From NCBI RefSeq assembly GCF_003056345.1, contig NZ_PYWB01000017.1, forward strand, positions 1-39,035: a stretch of DNA of 39,035 nt, written 5' to 3'. Below are positions 18,653-26,819 of this stretch, piece by piece. Position 1 is the first letter of the stretch. Each line of letters starts with the position of its first letter. Position numbers and translations under genes: made by a program. The stretch is from Devosia submarina. Lineage in GTDB: Bacteria; Pseudomonadota; Alphaproteobacteria; Rhizobiales; Devosiaceae. The notes under the pieces were generated by a model. The model did no database searches, had not been told where the DNA came from, and saw only the letters and a program-made list of their open reading frames with translations.

Positions 18653-19158
18653 GCGCTCCCCGGACTGCTTTTCAGCATTAGTCACGTGGGCTGACAAAAG
18701 TCAATTAAGTTGTGACGCGACCATTCACTTGCTTGGTTCGAGGTAGCGTAAGCTGCCTGGTAATCGCAAAGACAACGGAACCTCGAGCAACCAAGGTTGG
18801 CACATGTTTGAAGGCAGAACAGGGGCTGCTTCCGACCCCATTTAGGATGTTCAGACTCTGCCGCAGCGACCCAAAAAGCTGACACTTCTTGAGCCGTCCC
18901 CCGAGCAGGCGCAACGTTTCACATCACAGGATTGCGGACGCTACTGCGAAAAGCGCAGCACACAGGGCAACGAGACTGGGGATCAGTACGACTGCTCCGG
19001 AAACCAGGGCCAATCGAGAAACTGGGCGGAGTGATCCCCGAGACGTTCTGAACATGTCCGACCTCAACTGCTTGCCACCATACCGAGCCCGATTGTCTTG
19101 CAAGCAGGTTCGGAAATCAACTTGGAGTCTTTCGTTCGCAACCGGCGCAGGCAGCTGT
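18653..19158. other. gene-free region upstream of the SorC-family regulator
   Basis: It contains the leftward promoter of the regulator operon, an interrupted inverted repeat (18732-18795) and a TGAC-AAAA-GTCA motif (18692-18703) resembling half-sites of the 31-bp palindrome. A leftward 82-codon frame ending at 18924 with a hydrophobic tail is possible. However, its only start is a TTG inside the Crp/Fnr-type box at 19159-19172, so I do not call it. Confidence 0.45.
18732..18795. repeat. interrupted inverted repeat
   Basis: CTTGGTTCGAGGT (18732-18744) and ACCTCGAGCAACCAAG (18780-18795) are inverted copies; the second arm has three extra bases in the middle. They are separated by 35 bp. The repeat lies in the leader side of the SorC-family gene. 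Its function is unknown. Confidence 0.5.
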
Positions 19159-19172
19159 TTGATCTTCGTCAA
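19159..19172. promoter_or_regulatory. Fnr/FixK-type box TTGATCTTCGTCAA
   Basis: This is TTGAT-N4-GTCAA, one base off the symmetric Fnr/FixK consensus. Its centre is about 62 bp before the ATG of the hemerythrin-like gene. A class II promoter start, 41.5 bp from the centre, would fall near 19207, leaving a short leader of about 20 nt. Confidence 0.7.
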
Positions 19173-19227
19173 CTCGGCCGCGCCCTCTTTATCGTAGGCT
19201 CCCCGCTAGAACGATGGGCAAGCGGCT

Positions 19228-19644
19228 ATGCAACGAGATGACTGCGCTACGTACGAACTGGCACAGCGCCATGACGAGCAACTGGCGATCTGTCTTGCTC
19301 TAGAGACGCTGGTCGACTCCTTGCCTTATCACGTTGATCCCACATCCTTGCGTGGGATGAAGAAGGCCCTTGTTCCGGTGATGCACAACTGCATCGCCCA
19401 GTGGAACCTAGTCTGTGGTTCAACAGCGGTGCTCGCGCATGTTGCCAGCATGAAAGAACTTCTGAGTGACATGCAGCGGCAGGATCAGGAAGACCTCGGA
19501 CTAGCGGAGGAGATCGAGTTGACCCTGGGGGAATGGAATGCTGGCGGCACCAGTCTGGACCCCGAGGCCATGGCGTATCTGATACGCGGCTTCGTTACGG
19601 CGCGGCGACGGCGCGTCGCGCTCGAGCGCGCCTTAACTGGGTGA
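19228..19644 (+). CDS. degenerate hemerythrin-like protein
   Basis: A 138-residue all-helical protein. The pattern around RHDEQLAICLALETLVDSLP, VDPTSLRGMKKALVPVMHNC and the C-terminal PEAMAYLIRGFVTARRRRVALE resembles hemerythrin-like proteins found beside Crp/Fnr regulators in alphaproteobacteria. The metal-ligand pattern is poor: the usual H-x3-E after the second helix reads HNCIAQ, and later His residues are largely absent. Di-iron binding is therefore doubtful. The Shine-Dalgarno sequence is weak (AAGCGG). It stands behind an Fnr-type box and 75 bp before the regulator gene, so both may be low-oxygen induced. The family assignment is by eye and tentative. Confidence 0.6.
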   Translation: MQRDDCATYELAQRHDEQLAICLALETLVDSLPYHVDPTSLRGMKKALVPVMHNCIAQWNLVCGSTAVLAHVASMKELLSDMQRQDQEDLGLAEEIELTLGEWNAGGTSLDPEAMAYLIRGFVTARRRRVALERALTG

Positions 19645-19719
19645 GCTGCAGGGAGGTCGCGTTGGTTGCGGTCCCGATGCGGGCGACGTAACTATGGGCC
19701 AGCACGGAGCCAAGCCTGC

Positions 19720-20427
19720 ATGGCCGAAAAAGCAAAGATACGTAGCCTGCCCAAATTCGCCCATCTGCCGCAGGGCGACTTCGACCAGGTCTATGCTGCC
19801 GCCGCCGGGCGGTCCTTCGCCGCCGGTGCCACGGTTTCCGAGCAGGGGGACGTGGCCACCTATTTCTTCGTGCTCCTGGATGGCCGCCTGCGCGTCACGC
19901 AGGTCACCGCGGAGAGCCAGCAGGTCATCGTGCGCATCGTCAATCCGGGCGATCTTTTCGGCATCGCCAAGGCTCTGCAGCGCACGGATTATCCTGGGAC
20001 TGCCACTGCCGTCAGCGACAGCGTCGTCCTGTCCTGGCCCATGGCTAGATGGTCCGATTTCATGGGGAACTATCCGTCCATGGCGATGAGTGCCATGCAA
20101 ACCATGGGCACTCGCCTGCAGGAGGCCCAGGCCCGAATGCGCGAACTGGCGACAGAGGAGGTCGAGCGACGGGTAGCCCATGCCGTATTGCGGCTGGGGG
20201 AGCAATCGGGCCGGGAGGAGGCCGGCGGCATCCGCATCGACTTTCCGGTGTCCAAACAGGACATCGCCGAGATGACAGGCACGACGCTCCACACGGTGTC
20301 GCGCATATTGACCGCCTGGGAACATGCCGGCCTGGTGGTGGGTGGACAGCAGAAACTGCTGCTCAAGGATCGGCGCCGGCTGGCCCTCATCGGTGACGGT
20401 GAAGTTCCGGGCCTACTGGGGGGGTAG
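19720..20427 (+). CDS. nnrR: Crp/Fnr-family regulator, NnrR-like
   Basis: A 235-residue Crp/Fnr protein. The N-terminal cyclic-nucleotide-binding-like beta roll (about 15-115) includes VSEQGDVATYFFVLLDGRLR and NPGDLFG. The long dimerisation helix is about 120-150 and the winged helix-turn-helix about 170-215 (VSKQDIAEMTGTTLHTVSRI). No N-terminal cysteine cluster is present, so it is not an Fe-S Fnr. The recognition helix reads HTVSR, with His where Fnr has the TTGAT-reading Glu. Together with DUF2249, nnrU, nirK and nnrS neighbours, this points to the NnrR/Dnr nitric-oxide-responsive group. The start at 19720 follows GGAG at a long distance (about 11 bases); an in-frame ATG at 19666 is the alternative. 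Confidence 0.82.
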   Translation: MAEKAKIRSLPKFAHLPQGDFDQVYAAAAGRSFAAGATVSEQGDVATYFFVLLDGRLRVTQVTAESQQVIVRIVNPGDLFGIAKALQRTDYPGTATAVSDSVVLSWPMARWSDFMGNYPSMAMSAMQTMGTRLQEAQARMRELATEEVERRVAHAVLRLGEQSGREEAGGIRIDFPVSKQDIAEMTGTTLHTVSRILTAWEHAGLVVGGQQKLLLKDRRRLALIGDGEVPGLLGG

Positions 20428-20443
20428 CTGCCGCGTGGCCAGC

Positions 20444-20457
20444 TTGCGCTTGCTCAA
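20444..20457. promoter_or_regulatory. NnrR-type box TTGCGCTTGCTCAA
   Basis: This is TTGCG-N4-CTCAA, one base from the TTGCG-N4-CACAA element reported for Rhodobacter sphaeroides NnrR. Its centre is 54 bp before the ATG of the tandem DUF2249 gene, the right distance for class II activation. Confidence 0.6.
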
Positions 20458-20504
20458 AGTTGCGGCAGCAGACGGGATAAGACAGTCAGCTTCAGGAGAA
20501 GACC

Positions 20505-21017
20505 ATGAAGCCACTCGACCTTGATGTTCGGCCAATCCTGCGCGCAGGCGGGGAGCCGTTCGGGACCATCATGGCAGCGGTGGGCGATTTAGCCCCCGGG
20601 CAGTCGCTCCGCCTGCTGGTGCCCTTCCGGCCCGATCCCCTGCTGCAAGTGTTGGCCCGACAAGGCTTTGCCAGCGACCCGCGGCAACTTGATAGCGGCG
20701 ACTGGGAGGTGACCTTCTCTCCCGTTCGCGCGTACCATGATACCATCATGCCAGTTGATCCCGCCGCCCCGGTTACCTGGCCGCAGCCGGCCAAGCACGT
20801 TGACTACACGGGATTGCCCCCCGCGGCCGTGACCGGACGTATCATGACGGCCCTAGACACCGTGGCCGCCGGCGATGTGCTGTTTGCGCTCATCGATGGG
20901 GAACCGTTGGCGCTGTTCCCTGAACTCGAAGTCCGGGGGCACGCCTGGTATGGACAACTCGACGAGCAAGGCGACGCGTACCGATTGATGATACTGAAGG
21001 CGCCGCCAGCCGCTTGA
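20505..21017 (+). CDS. tandem DUF2249-domain protein
   Basis: A 170-residue cytoplasmic protein with two DUF2249-like modules, about residues 1-75 and 95-168. Each shows the family beta-alpha-beta layout: LAPGQSLRLLVPFRPDPL then WEVTFSP, and VAAGDVLFALIDGEPLALFP then YRLMILKAP. The second module is divergent (DGEPLALFP where HDPxPL is usual). DUF2249 proteins are common in denitrification gene sets, but their biochemistry is unknown to me. AGGAG before the ATG supports the start. It lies directly behind an NnrR-type box and the regulator gene, so it is a likely NnrR target. Confidence 0.78.
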   Translation: MKPLDLDVRPILRAGGEPFGTIMAAVGDLAPGQSLRLLVPFRPDPLLQVLARQGFASDPRQLDSGDWEVTFSPVRAYHDTIMPVDPAAPVTWPQPAKHVDYTGLPPAAVTGRIMTALDTVAAGDVLFALIDGEPLALFPELEVRGHAWYGQLDEQGDAYRLMILKAPPAA

Positions 21018-21033
21018 AAGCGCGGAAAACGAC

Positions 21034-21072
21034 GGCCCGCTGCAGGGAGATCCAACTCTTCCGCAGCGGGCC
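21034..21072. terminator. long perfect hairpin between convergent genes
   Basis: GGCCCGCTGC (21034-21043) and GCAGCGGGCC (21063-21072) form a perfect 10-bp stem. It extends inward by GGGAGA/TCTTCC (one wobble pair) past a bulged A. It begins 17 bp after the DUF2249 stop. There is no T run on the plus strand; on the minus strand GTCGTTTT follows. It is probably a bidirectional terminator, but it could be another structured element. Confidence 0.5.
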
Positions 21073-21236
21073 GCCTAAGTTCCGGCGTGGCCAGTGGGGC
21101 CTCCGCCCGAACGGGCACGCTCTGTCCCCCATTAATGCGCCCATGGCTGGCGTATACACGCGCAGCTGCCAAACCTTAGTTCGACAAGGCCAGGTTAGCC
21201 GTGGCCCCACACGGCTTCTTTGTGCCATCGCAAGCT

Positions 21237-21926
21237 TCACGAATATGCCGGCACGCCAGCGAACCACACATGGGTCAAGGCCAGCATTCCATAGATCGCA
21301 AGCCCAAGGAGGACATGCAGCAAGATCCGAAGGGAAAAAGCCGGACGCCAGCCTGCCCCCAGCGCAGGCAGCAGCGGCAGCTCCGGCGCGCGCACTGCCA
21401 GCCGATTCCATTCTGGCCGGCCCAGTTTCGCCCGCCGGCGTCGGTCCAGCGACATCATGGACAGCGCAGACATGGCTGCAAAAGTGCCGAACAAGACGAT
21501 GTGGCCCACATCGCCGTTTGCGGCGAGATGCGCCAACGACCAGATCAGCAGGGCCCACAGCACCGGATGGCGCACGACCGCGACAATACCGGGACGGAGC
21601 GGATCGAAAGTCCCCCGGTTCAGCGACATGGACAGCGGATTGGGGGCTAGGAGCCCGGCGACGGCAAGAACGACTGCAAGAGGCATCACCAGCCTTGGCA
21701 CGGCGAGGCCAAGCTCGGTGGCCGGCCAGAGCTCGACATAGGGTGCTGTCGCCGCAGCATGGATCAGCGCCAGCAGCAGGAACAGGGAGACGATGCCGTA
21801 GAGGGTGAAATAGCTGCGACGCCCGAACCGTCCGATGAGGCGGGCGCGAACCGACGGCAGGGCGGGAACCAGGTGGCTCAGCACGAAAGCGCCGAGCACC
21901 GTTATAAGCAAAAGCCACTCTTGCAT
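21237..21926 (-). CDS. nnrU: NnrU-family membrane protein
   Basis: A 229-residue integral membrane protein with about six helices. It has the NnrU signatures ARLIGRFGRRSYFTLYGIVS near residue 28, then VVRHPVLWALLIWSLAHLAANGD (about 116-138) and the C-terminal WNRLAVRAPELPLL region. NnrU proteins accompany nitrite and nitric oxide reductase genes and are related to isoprenylcysteine methyltransferase-like membrane proteins; their exact role is unsettled. The gene lies 45 bp downstream of a pseudoazurin gene on the same strand, so both are probably driven by the Crp/Fnr-type box at 22484. The ribosome-binding site is weak. Confidence 0.85.
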   Translation of the reverse strand: MQEWLLLITVLGAFVLSHLVPALPSVRARLIGRFGRRSYFTLYGIVSLFLLLALIHAAATAPYVELWPATELGLAVPRLVMPLAVVLAVAGLLAPNPLSMSLNRGTFDPLRPGIVAVVRHPVLWALLIWSLAHLAANGDVGHIVLFGTFAAMSALSMMSLDRRRRAKLGRPEWNRLAVRAPELPLLPALGAGWRPAFSLRILLHVLLGLAIYGMLALTHVWFAGVPAYS

Positions 21927-21971
21927 GGAGCAGGGTGCCGGCCCGCTTGCGGGGCCGACACAGCCATCTGA

Positions 21972-22412
21972 TTACTGAGCGAGTTCGGCGTAGATCGCGT
22001 CGAAGCGCTCCTGCGCCTTCTTTGGCACCTTGACCGCCTTAGCGGCTTCGAGATTGGGCGGGTCTTCGCCGACGACGACCAGCGCTACCATGCCCATGCC
22101 GAGATGTGGTGCACACTTGATGCCATAGGCGCCGACCTCGGTGAAGGTCACGACAATTTCCTTGCCCATCGCGCCCTTGAAGGCCTCCGCCCCTTCGGGC
22201 ATCATCTCCTTGATGGTCTCGGCATTATGGCCTTTGTCCGTCGGCAGGAAGGTCACCGTGTCGCCCGGCTGCACCTCGATGAGCGCCGGCTCGAAGACCA
22301 TCGTGCCGGCTGCGCCCTTGTTGAGCATCTGCACATTGAAATTGGCAGCGAAGGCGGGGGCAGCGACCATCGTCAGCATGACAGTCGCGGCGAGAACTTT
22401 GAGGGTCTTCAT
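21972..22412 (-). CDS. paz: pseudoazurin (copy 1)
   Basis: A 146-residue periplasmic blue-copper electron carrier. The signal peptide ends near residue 22 (VAAPAFA). The mature cupredoxin begins [11 protein letters not shown], and the type 1 copper ligands are visible as His62 (DKGHNAET), Cys100, His103 and Met108 ([10 protein letters not shown]). Pseudoazurin passes electrons from cytochrome bc1 to copper nitrite reductase. GGAG seven bases before the ATG supports the start. It is followed by nnrU. A second pseudoazurin gene stands directly before nirK; this copy is shorter at the C-terminus and clearly divergent from it. Confidence 0.93.
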   Translation of the reverse strand: MKTLKVLAATVMLTMVAAPAFAANFNVQMLNKGAAGTMVFEPALIEVQPGDTVTFLPTDKGHNAETIKEMMPEGAEAFKGAMGKEIVVTFTEVGAYGIKCAPHLGMGMVALVVVGEDPPNLEAAKAVKVPKKAQERFDAIYAELAQ

Positions 22413-22483
22413 TTTGGATCTCCAATGACGAGACCGCGGGTCGATCTCGTTGCCCCCTTCTAGACCCCTGTCGGCGTTGCACT

Positions 22484-22497
22484 TTGATGCAGGACAA
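22484..22497. promoter_or_regulatory. Fnr-type box TTGATGCAGGACAA
   Basis: TTGAT-N4-GACAA has a good left half and a weaker right half. Its centre is about 78 bp before the pseudoazurin ATG on the minus strand, so transcription would start near 22449. Confidence 0.5.
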
Positions 22498-22540
22498 AGA
22501 GTTGAAGTTGTCGCACCCGGCCGGCAAATAGCGAACGGTG

Positions 22541-22687
22541 CTAGCGTTCGTCGTCATCATCGAGGATGCGTTCGGCGGCGCCCTGCAGGTCGTCATACTG
22601 CCCCGATCGCAGTGACCACAGAAAGGCGCCAAGGCCCATCAGCCCCAGGCCGAACGCAACTGGAATCAGCACGACCAGCACGTTCAT
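22541..22687 (-). CDS. ccoS: cbb3 oxidase maturation protein CcoS
   Basis: A 48-residue single-span membrane protein: an N-terminal helix ([20 protein letters not shown]), then [19 protein letters not shown], the classic CcoS Trp-to-Gly-Gln-Tyr-Asp-Asp-Leu motif, and an acidic tail. CcoS is needed to insert cofactors into the cbb3 oxidase. Its ATG overlaps the stop of ccoI (ATGA), as in other cco clusters. It is the last gene of the eight-gene leftward operon. Confidence 0.93.
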   Translation of the reverse strand: MNVLVVLIPVAFGLGLMGLGAFLWSLRSGQYDDLQGAAERILDDDDER

Positions 22688-24903
22688 TGCACGGCACCGG
22701 CGGATGCGGGCATCGCTTCTATCGCCCTTGGCGGCTGGGGAGCCCGGAGGCGTAGGGCATTGCCAACCACGATCAGCGAGGACAGCGACATGGCCGCCGC
22801 CGCGACCAGAGGAGTTGCATAGCCCAGGATAGCCACTGGCACTGCAATGGCATTGTAGATCACCGCAAAGCCCAGATTTTGCCGGATCAGGCGCCCGGCA
22901 TCGCGAGCGATGGAGCGCGTCTGGGATACGGCGGAGAAGCTCTCCTTCAGGAACACGAAATCGGCAGCATTGCGTCCGACATCGGCCGCACCTGACGGGG
23001 CCATCGAGACATCGGCACCGACCAGGGCAGGCGCATCGTTGAGCCCGTCGCCCACCATCAGCACGCTGTGGCCCTTGGCGCGCAGCGACGCGATCAACTC
23101 CAGCTTGCCGGCAGGCAGCACGTCGCCGAACCATTCATCGACGCCGATATCGGCGGCGACGCGGGCGACCACCGCGGCGTCGTCCCCCGAAACCAGCATG
23201 ACCTTGAGCCCATCTGACCGGAGAGACTTGACGGTCGCCTTGACGTCCGCCCGCAACTGATCCTCGAAGTGAAAGGCGGCTAGCATCTCCCCATTGTGTG
23301 ATAGCACGGTACCGCGCACGGCGCCGGCCTCTCTCAGGGCCCAATCGGCGCGGCCAAGGCGGTAGAGGTCATCTCCGAGCCGGCCTTCGACACCCAGGCC
23401 GGCAATTTCGGCAACTGCCTCTAGTTCCACGGCCCCCGCTGCGTCGGCGGCTTCCACCAGGGCGACTGATAGCGGATGGCGTGAACCGGCTGCCAGGGCC
23501 GCGGCAATAGCCATGCTCGAGGGCGAGATATCACCAGCGTTGACCAGGATCGGGCGGCCAACTGTAACCGTCCCCGTCTTGTCCAACAGTACGGTGTCGA
23601 TGGTGGCAATGCGCTCGAGGCCGGTGCCGTCCTTGGTGAGGATGGAACGTTCGAATAGCCGGCGTGCAGCTACTACCTGCACGATTGGCACGGCAAGGCC
23701 CAGGGCACAGGGACAAGTGATGATCAGCACCGTGATGGCGACGCTGATCGAGTGGTGCAAGTCGCCCGACAGCAGCAGCCAGCCGACAAAGGTCAGCAGC
23801 GCCGTGAGGTGGACAACCGGCGAATAGAACTGGGCCGCCCGATCGGCAATGCGCCGATAGCGCGCGCGTCCGCCCTCAGCCGCCTCCATCAGCCGGACCA
23901 TTTCGGCGAGGAAAGAATCCGCGGCAACCGCCGTGGCGCGCATCTGCAGGGGGCCGGTGAGGTTGAGCGTTCCTGCGCGAAGGGCCGTTCCCGGTGATAC
24001 CAACTGTGGCATCGCCTCACCCGACACCATTGCAACGTCCACCTGGGAACTGCCGTGTTCGACCATGCCGTCCACCGGCACCCGGTCACCGGCCATCAGC
24101 ATGACGCGGTCGCCCACGGCGATCTCGTCCACTGGCACATATTCCCGCGTCCCCTCGGGACGCAGGACATTGGCGCCGCGGGCAGCGAGCCGCGCCAGAC
24201 CCCGAACCGCCGTCCGCGCCCGTTCGCGCATCATGTGATCAAGCGTACGACCGATCAACAGGAAGAACAGCAGGGTGACCGAGGCGTCGAAATAGGCGTG
24301 ATGTCGCTCGGTAATCGTCTCGAAGACGCTGAGGGCGAAGGCCAGGATCACGCCCAGTGAAATGGGAACATCCATGTTGGTACGGCCGTGGCGCAATGCC
24401 TGCCAGGCCGAACGGAAGAAGATTTGGCCCGAATAGGCCAGTGTCGGCAGCGCAATGAGTGCGGAGAGCCAGTGGAACAGCTGGCGGGCCTCGTTGCTGG
24501 CGCCTGACCAGACCGAGACCGACAGGAGCATGATGTTGCTTGCCGCAAACCCCGCCACCGCCATGGCGCGGATCAGTTTGCCCAGTTCGGGGTCCCTGGC
24601 CTCGGGCAGGTCGTCGCAATAGTTGGCTGGATAGCCCAGGCGATCGAGCGTGCGCCGCAGCGGCGGAGGCGCATCGCGACCCTGCCACTCCACTGCGACA
24701 CGTCGCGTGGACAGATTGACCCGCGCATTCTGGACGCCAGGCAAGGCGTTGAGGGCTTTTTCGACACGCCGGATACACGCGCCGCAATGGACGTCGGGGA
24801 CAGCCAATTCGGTGCGGAATGCGCCGCTCTTGAGCGGGCGGCTCGCCAGCAGCAGTTCATCACTGCCGGTATGTGCTTCCGCGCTCGCGGCCATCGCCGT
24901 CAT
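22684..24903 (-). CDS. ccoI: CcoI/FixI copper-transporting P1B-type ATPase
   Basis: A 739-residue P-type ATPase that supplies copper for cbb3 oxidase assembly. In order there are an N-terminal heavy-metal domain with CGACI (about 41-45), membrane helices, the actuator SGEA, the intramembrane metal motif CPC (in LIITCPCALGLAVP), the phosphorylation site DKTGT and the hinge GDGLNDAPAL. Both Cys of CPC and both of the N-terminal motif are present. The start may be 24903 or the in-frame ATG nine bases later. It lies 9 bp after the DUF2189 gene and overlaps ccoS by 4 bp. CcoI rather than CopA is chosen from context and length. Confidence 0.93.
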   Translation of the reverse strand: MTAMAASAEAHTGSDELLLASRPLKSGAFRTELAVPDVHCGACIRRVEKALNALPGVQNARVNLSTRRVAVEWQGRDAPPPLRRTLDRLGYPANYCDDLPEARDPELGKLIRAMAVAGFAASNIMLLSVSVWSGASNEARQLFHWLSALIALPTLAYSGQIFFRSAWQALRHGRTNMDVPISLGVILAFALSVFETITERHHAYFDASVTLLFFLLIGRTLDHMMRERARTAVRGLARLAARGANVLRPEGTREYVPVDEIAVGDRVMLMAGDRVPVDGMVEHGSSQVDVAMVSGEAMPQLVSPGTALRAGTLNLTGPLQMRATAVAADSFLAEMVRLMEAAEGGRARYRRIADRAAQFYSPVVHLTALLTFVGWLLLSGDLHHSISVAITVLIITCPCALGLAVPIVQVVAARRLFERSILTKDGTGLERIATIDTVLLDKTGTVTVGRPILVNAGDISPSSMAIAAALAAGSRHPLSVALVEAADAAGAVELEAVAEIAGLGVEGRLGDDLYRLGRADWALREAGAVRGTVLSHNGEMLAAFHFEDQLRADVKATVKSLRSDGLKVMLVSGDDAAVVARVAADIGVDEWFGDVLPAGKLELIASLRAKGHSVLMVGDGLNDAPALVGADVSMAPSGAADVGRNAADFVFLKESFSAVSQTRSIARDAGRLIRQNLGFAVIYNAIAVPVAILGYATPLVAAAAMSLSSLIVVGNALRLRAPQPPRAIEAMPASAGAVQ

Positions 24904-24912
24904 CGCTGGGCC

Positions 24913-25728
24913 TCACCTGATGGCTTTGTATGCGTGCCAGGTGGCATGCCCGAGCAGGGGGAAAACGATGATCATGCCAATCAATGCCGTGGCAAGGGAG
25001 AGGGCGACCAGCACCATGACTACGGCCCCCCAGGCGATCATCACCCAGACATTGTTCCACACCAGGGCAAAGCTCACGCCCATGGCAGTGAAGGCGTCGC
25101 TGCGCTCGTTTAGTAGCATGGGTATGGAAAAGACACTGATGGCAAAGGCCAGCGCGGCGAACAGGCCACCCACGATGGTGCCGGTAAACAGCAGGCCCCA
25201 TCCGAGTGGGGTGGTCACCAGCAGGATCAGCATCTGGTCGAAGCCGGGGAAGGCCTTGTAGCCAAAGAACAGGGCGTAGAGCAGCACCGCAGCCCGCATC
25301 CAGACCATCATCAGCAGCATCAGCAGAAGGCCGGCAAAGATGACCTGAGCGCCTGACCTAGCTTTGCTGACCAGCATGCGATCAAGGCTGGCGTGTCCGC
25401 CCTCTTCCAGAATCCGGCTCTTTTCATAAAGGCCTATGGCCACCACGGGCGCCACGATCATAAACCCCGACAGAGCCGGGAACAGCACATAGTCCCAGCC
25501 GAAGGTGAACATGGCATAGATCAGTAGCGCCGACAGTGCCGCCACCAGTACCCCATAGGCAAGGCTTGGCAGGGGGTTGCGCCACAGGTCGCGCCAGCCG
25601 GCACCAAGCCAGGCGAACACGGTGGAGAGCGGGAGATGCCGCTGCTTGTTCGGATCAAGGGTTTCCTCGACGGTCGAGGTTTCCGAGAGAAGGCCGTAAT
25701 GGTGGGCATCGGACATCGTGTTCTCCAC
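24913..25728 (-). CDS. DUF2189 membrane protein in the cco operon
   Basis: A 271-residue protein with a polar N-terminus of about 30 residues and about six membrane helices. Family features include the WLGAGWRDLWRNPLPSLAYG segment (about 40-59), SRILEEGGHASL and, near residue 205, FSIPMLLNERSDAFTAM. DUF2189 proteins are uncharacterised but recur in alphaproteobacterial respiratory loci. It takes the place in the order where ccoG and ccoH usually stand, between ccoP and ccoI, and so may assist cbb3 assembly. An in-frame ATG at 25716 is an alternative start. Confidence 0.85.
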   Translation of the reverse strand: MENTMSDAHHYGLLSETSTVEETLDPNKQRHLPLSTVFAWLGAGWRDLWRNPLPSLAYGVLVAALSALLIYAMFTFGWDYVLFPALSGFMIVAPVVAIGLYEKSRILEEGGHASLDRMLVSKARSGAQVIFAGLLLMLLMMVWMRAAVLLYALFFGYKAFPGFDQMLILLVTTPLGWGLLFTGTIVGGLFAALAFAISVFSIPMLLNERSDAFTAMGVSFALVWNNVWVMIAWGAVVMVLVALSLATALIGMIIVFPLLGHATWHAYKAIR

Positions 25729-25734
25729 AAACCG

Positions 25735-25938
25735 TCAGCAGGAAGACTTGGCGGCGCTGAACTGCCCGGGCTTCGCCACACCGGGCTTGCCATGGGCGAC
25801 GCAGTCTGGCTGCGACTGCAGCGCCACGTAGAGCAGGTGCGCATTGGCCGCGAGGAAGATGCCCATGACCGTCAGCACGATCGCGGCACCGATGGCAAGG
25901 CGCCGCCAGGGCGGCGCCGACCCAGCCCGCGCCGTCAT
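25735..25938 (-). CDS. small membrane protein after ccoP (67 aa)
   Basis: A 67-residue protein with one N-terminal helix (LAIGAAIVLTVMGIFLAANA) followed by a short periplasmic tail with two cysteines (SQPDCVAHG and the terminal KSSC). Its ATG overlaps the ccoP stop (ATGA), and the DUF2189 gene follows after 6 bp, so it is a genuine operon member. I do not recognise a named family. The helix and following LLYVALQS faintly recall the start of CcoH, which is otherwise missing, but the normal CcoH extracellular domain is absent. Confidence 0.7.
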   Translation of the reverse strand: MTARAGSAPPWRRLAIGAAIVLTVMGIFLAANAHLLYVALQSQPDCVAHGKPGVAKPGQFSAAKSSC

Positions 25939-26819
25939 GGCGAGGCCATCCCCAATGCATAGACATAGAGCGCAAGGGTCTTGATCTCGGTGGCGGTCAG
26001 CCGCTCGTCCCAGGTCGGCATGTGGCCGGTCCGGCCGCCATGCACCGATTCGATGATGTCCTCGATCGCGCCGCCATAGAGCCAGGCTGCGTCGGTTAGG
26101 TTTGGCGCCCCGATATCGGCTATCCCCGTTCCGCTTTCCCCGTGGCAGCCCGAGCAATTGTCGATGAACAATTGTTGGCCGGCGGCGATGGTGTCGACGT
26201 TGTCGGCGGTCGAGTATTCAGGATGGCTCAATGAATAGACATATTGGGCAACCTGGCGCACTTCGGGCCGGCGAAGCATGGCGTCTCGGCCGAATGCAGG
26301 CATCTGCGACATTCGCGTTTCATCATGGCGGGCATTGATGCCCACTCGCATGGTTTCGGCAATGGCCTCGGGGCTGCCGTCGCCCCACAGCCAATCGCCA
26401 TCGGTCAGGTCAGGATAGCTGCTGCGGCCGGTGCCGTTGAGCCCATGGCAGGCCGCGCAGTTGTCGCCAAACAACTGCCGCCCGCTCTGCGCCACATGGG
26501 TCATCAGAGCCTCGTCCGCCTGGATCTGATCGAAGGGGAGCGCGGCAATCTGCGAGGTCCAAGGTTCGCGGGCCGTCTGGTTACCCACGATGACCTGTTC
26601 CACCGTATCTCTCTGGTCGATCCCCAGAATGCCCTTTGTATAGGTCCAGCCCAGCGGGAAGGCCGGCATCAGCACCCACCACACTAGGGCGAATAGATGC
26701 GTAACCACGATGAACCAGAGAATGCCGCGCGGAACCGGCGTGTCCAGTTCCTTGATGCCGTTCCATTCGTGACCGGTGGTTTGCTCCCCGCTGACGGGGT
26801 CGATCTCGACCTTGCTCAC
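25935..26819 (-). CDS. ccoP: cbb3 oxidase diheme subunit CcoP
   Basis: A 294-residue membrane-anchored diheme cytochrome c. The N-terminal FixP-type segment (HEWNGIKELDTPVPRG) and membrane helices (about 30-60) precede two cytochrome domains with CAACH (about 121) and CSGCH (about 221). Axial Met candidates lie in RMSQMPAF and GHMPTW. It passes electrons to CcoO. It starts at GTG (26817-26819), which overlaps the ccoQ stop; its own stop overlaps the next small gene. Confidence 0.95.
   Translation of the reverse strand: MSKVEIDPVSGEQTTGHEWNGIKELDTPVPRGILWFIVVTHLFALVWWVLMPAFPLGWTYTKGILGIDQRDTVEQVIVGNQTAREPWTSQIAALPFDQIQADEALMTHVAQSGRQLFGDNCAACHGLNGTGRSSYPDLTDGDWLWGDGSPEAIAETMRVGINARHDETRMSQMPAFGRDAMLRRPEVRQVAQYVYSLSHPEYSTADNVDTIAAGQQLFIDNCSGCHGESGTGIADIGAPNLTDAAWLYGGAIEDIIESVHGGRTGHMPTWDERLTATEIKTLALYVYALGMASP

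Noticed and set aside
18924..19172. Leftward 82-codon frame with a hydrophobic C-terminal segment
   Set aside because: Its only start is a TTG lying inside the Fnr-type box, with no ribosome-binding site. The box and the downstream gene explain this DNA better, though the hydrophobic tail leaves some doubt.
20890..21918. Leftward 342-codon frame overlapping nnrU and the tandem DUF2249 gene
   Set aside because: It is very rich in Arg, Pro and Ala, shows no recognisable motif, and overlaps a clear NnrU protein in another frame on the same strand.
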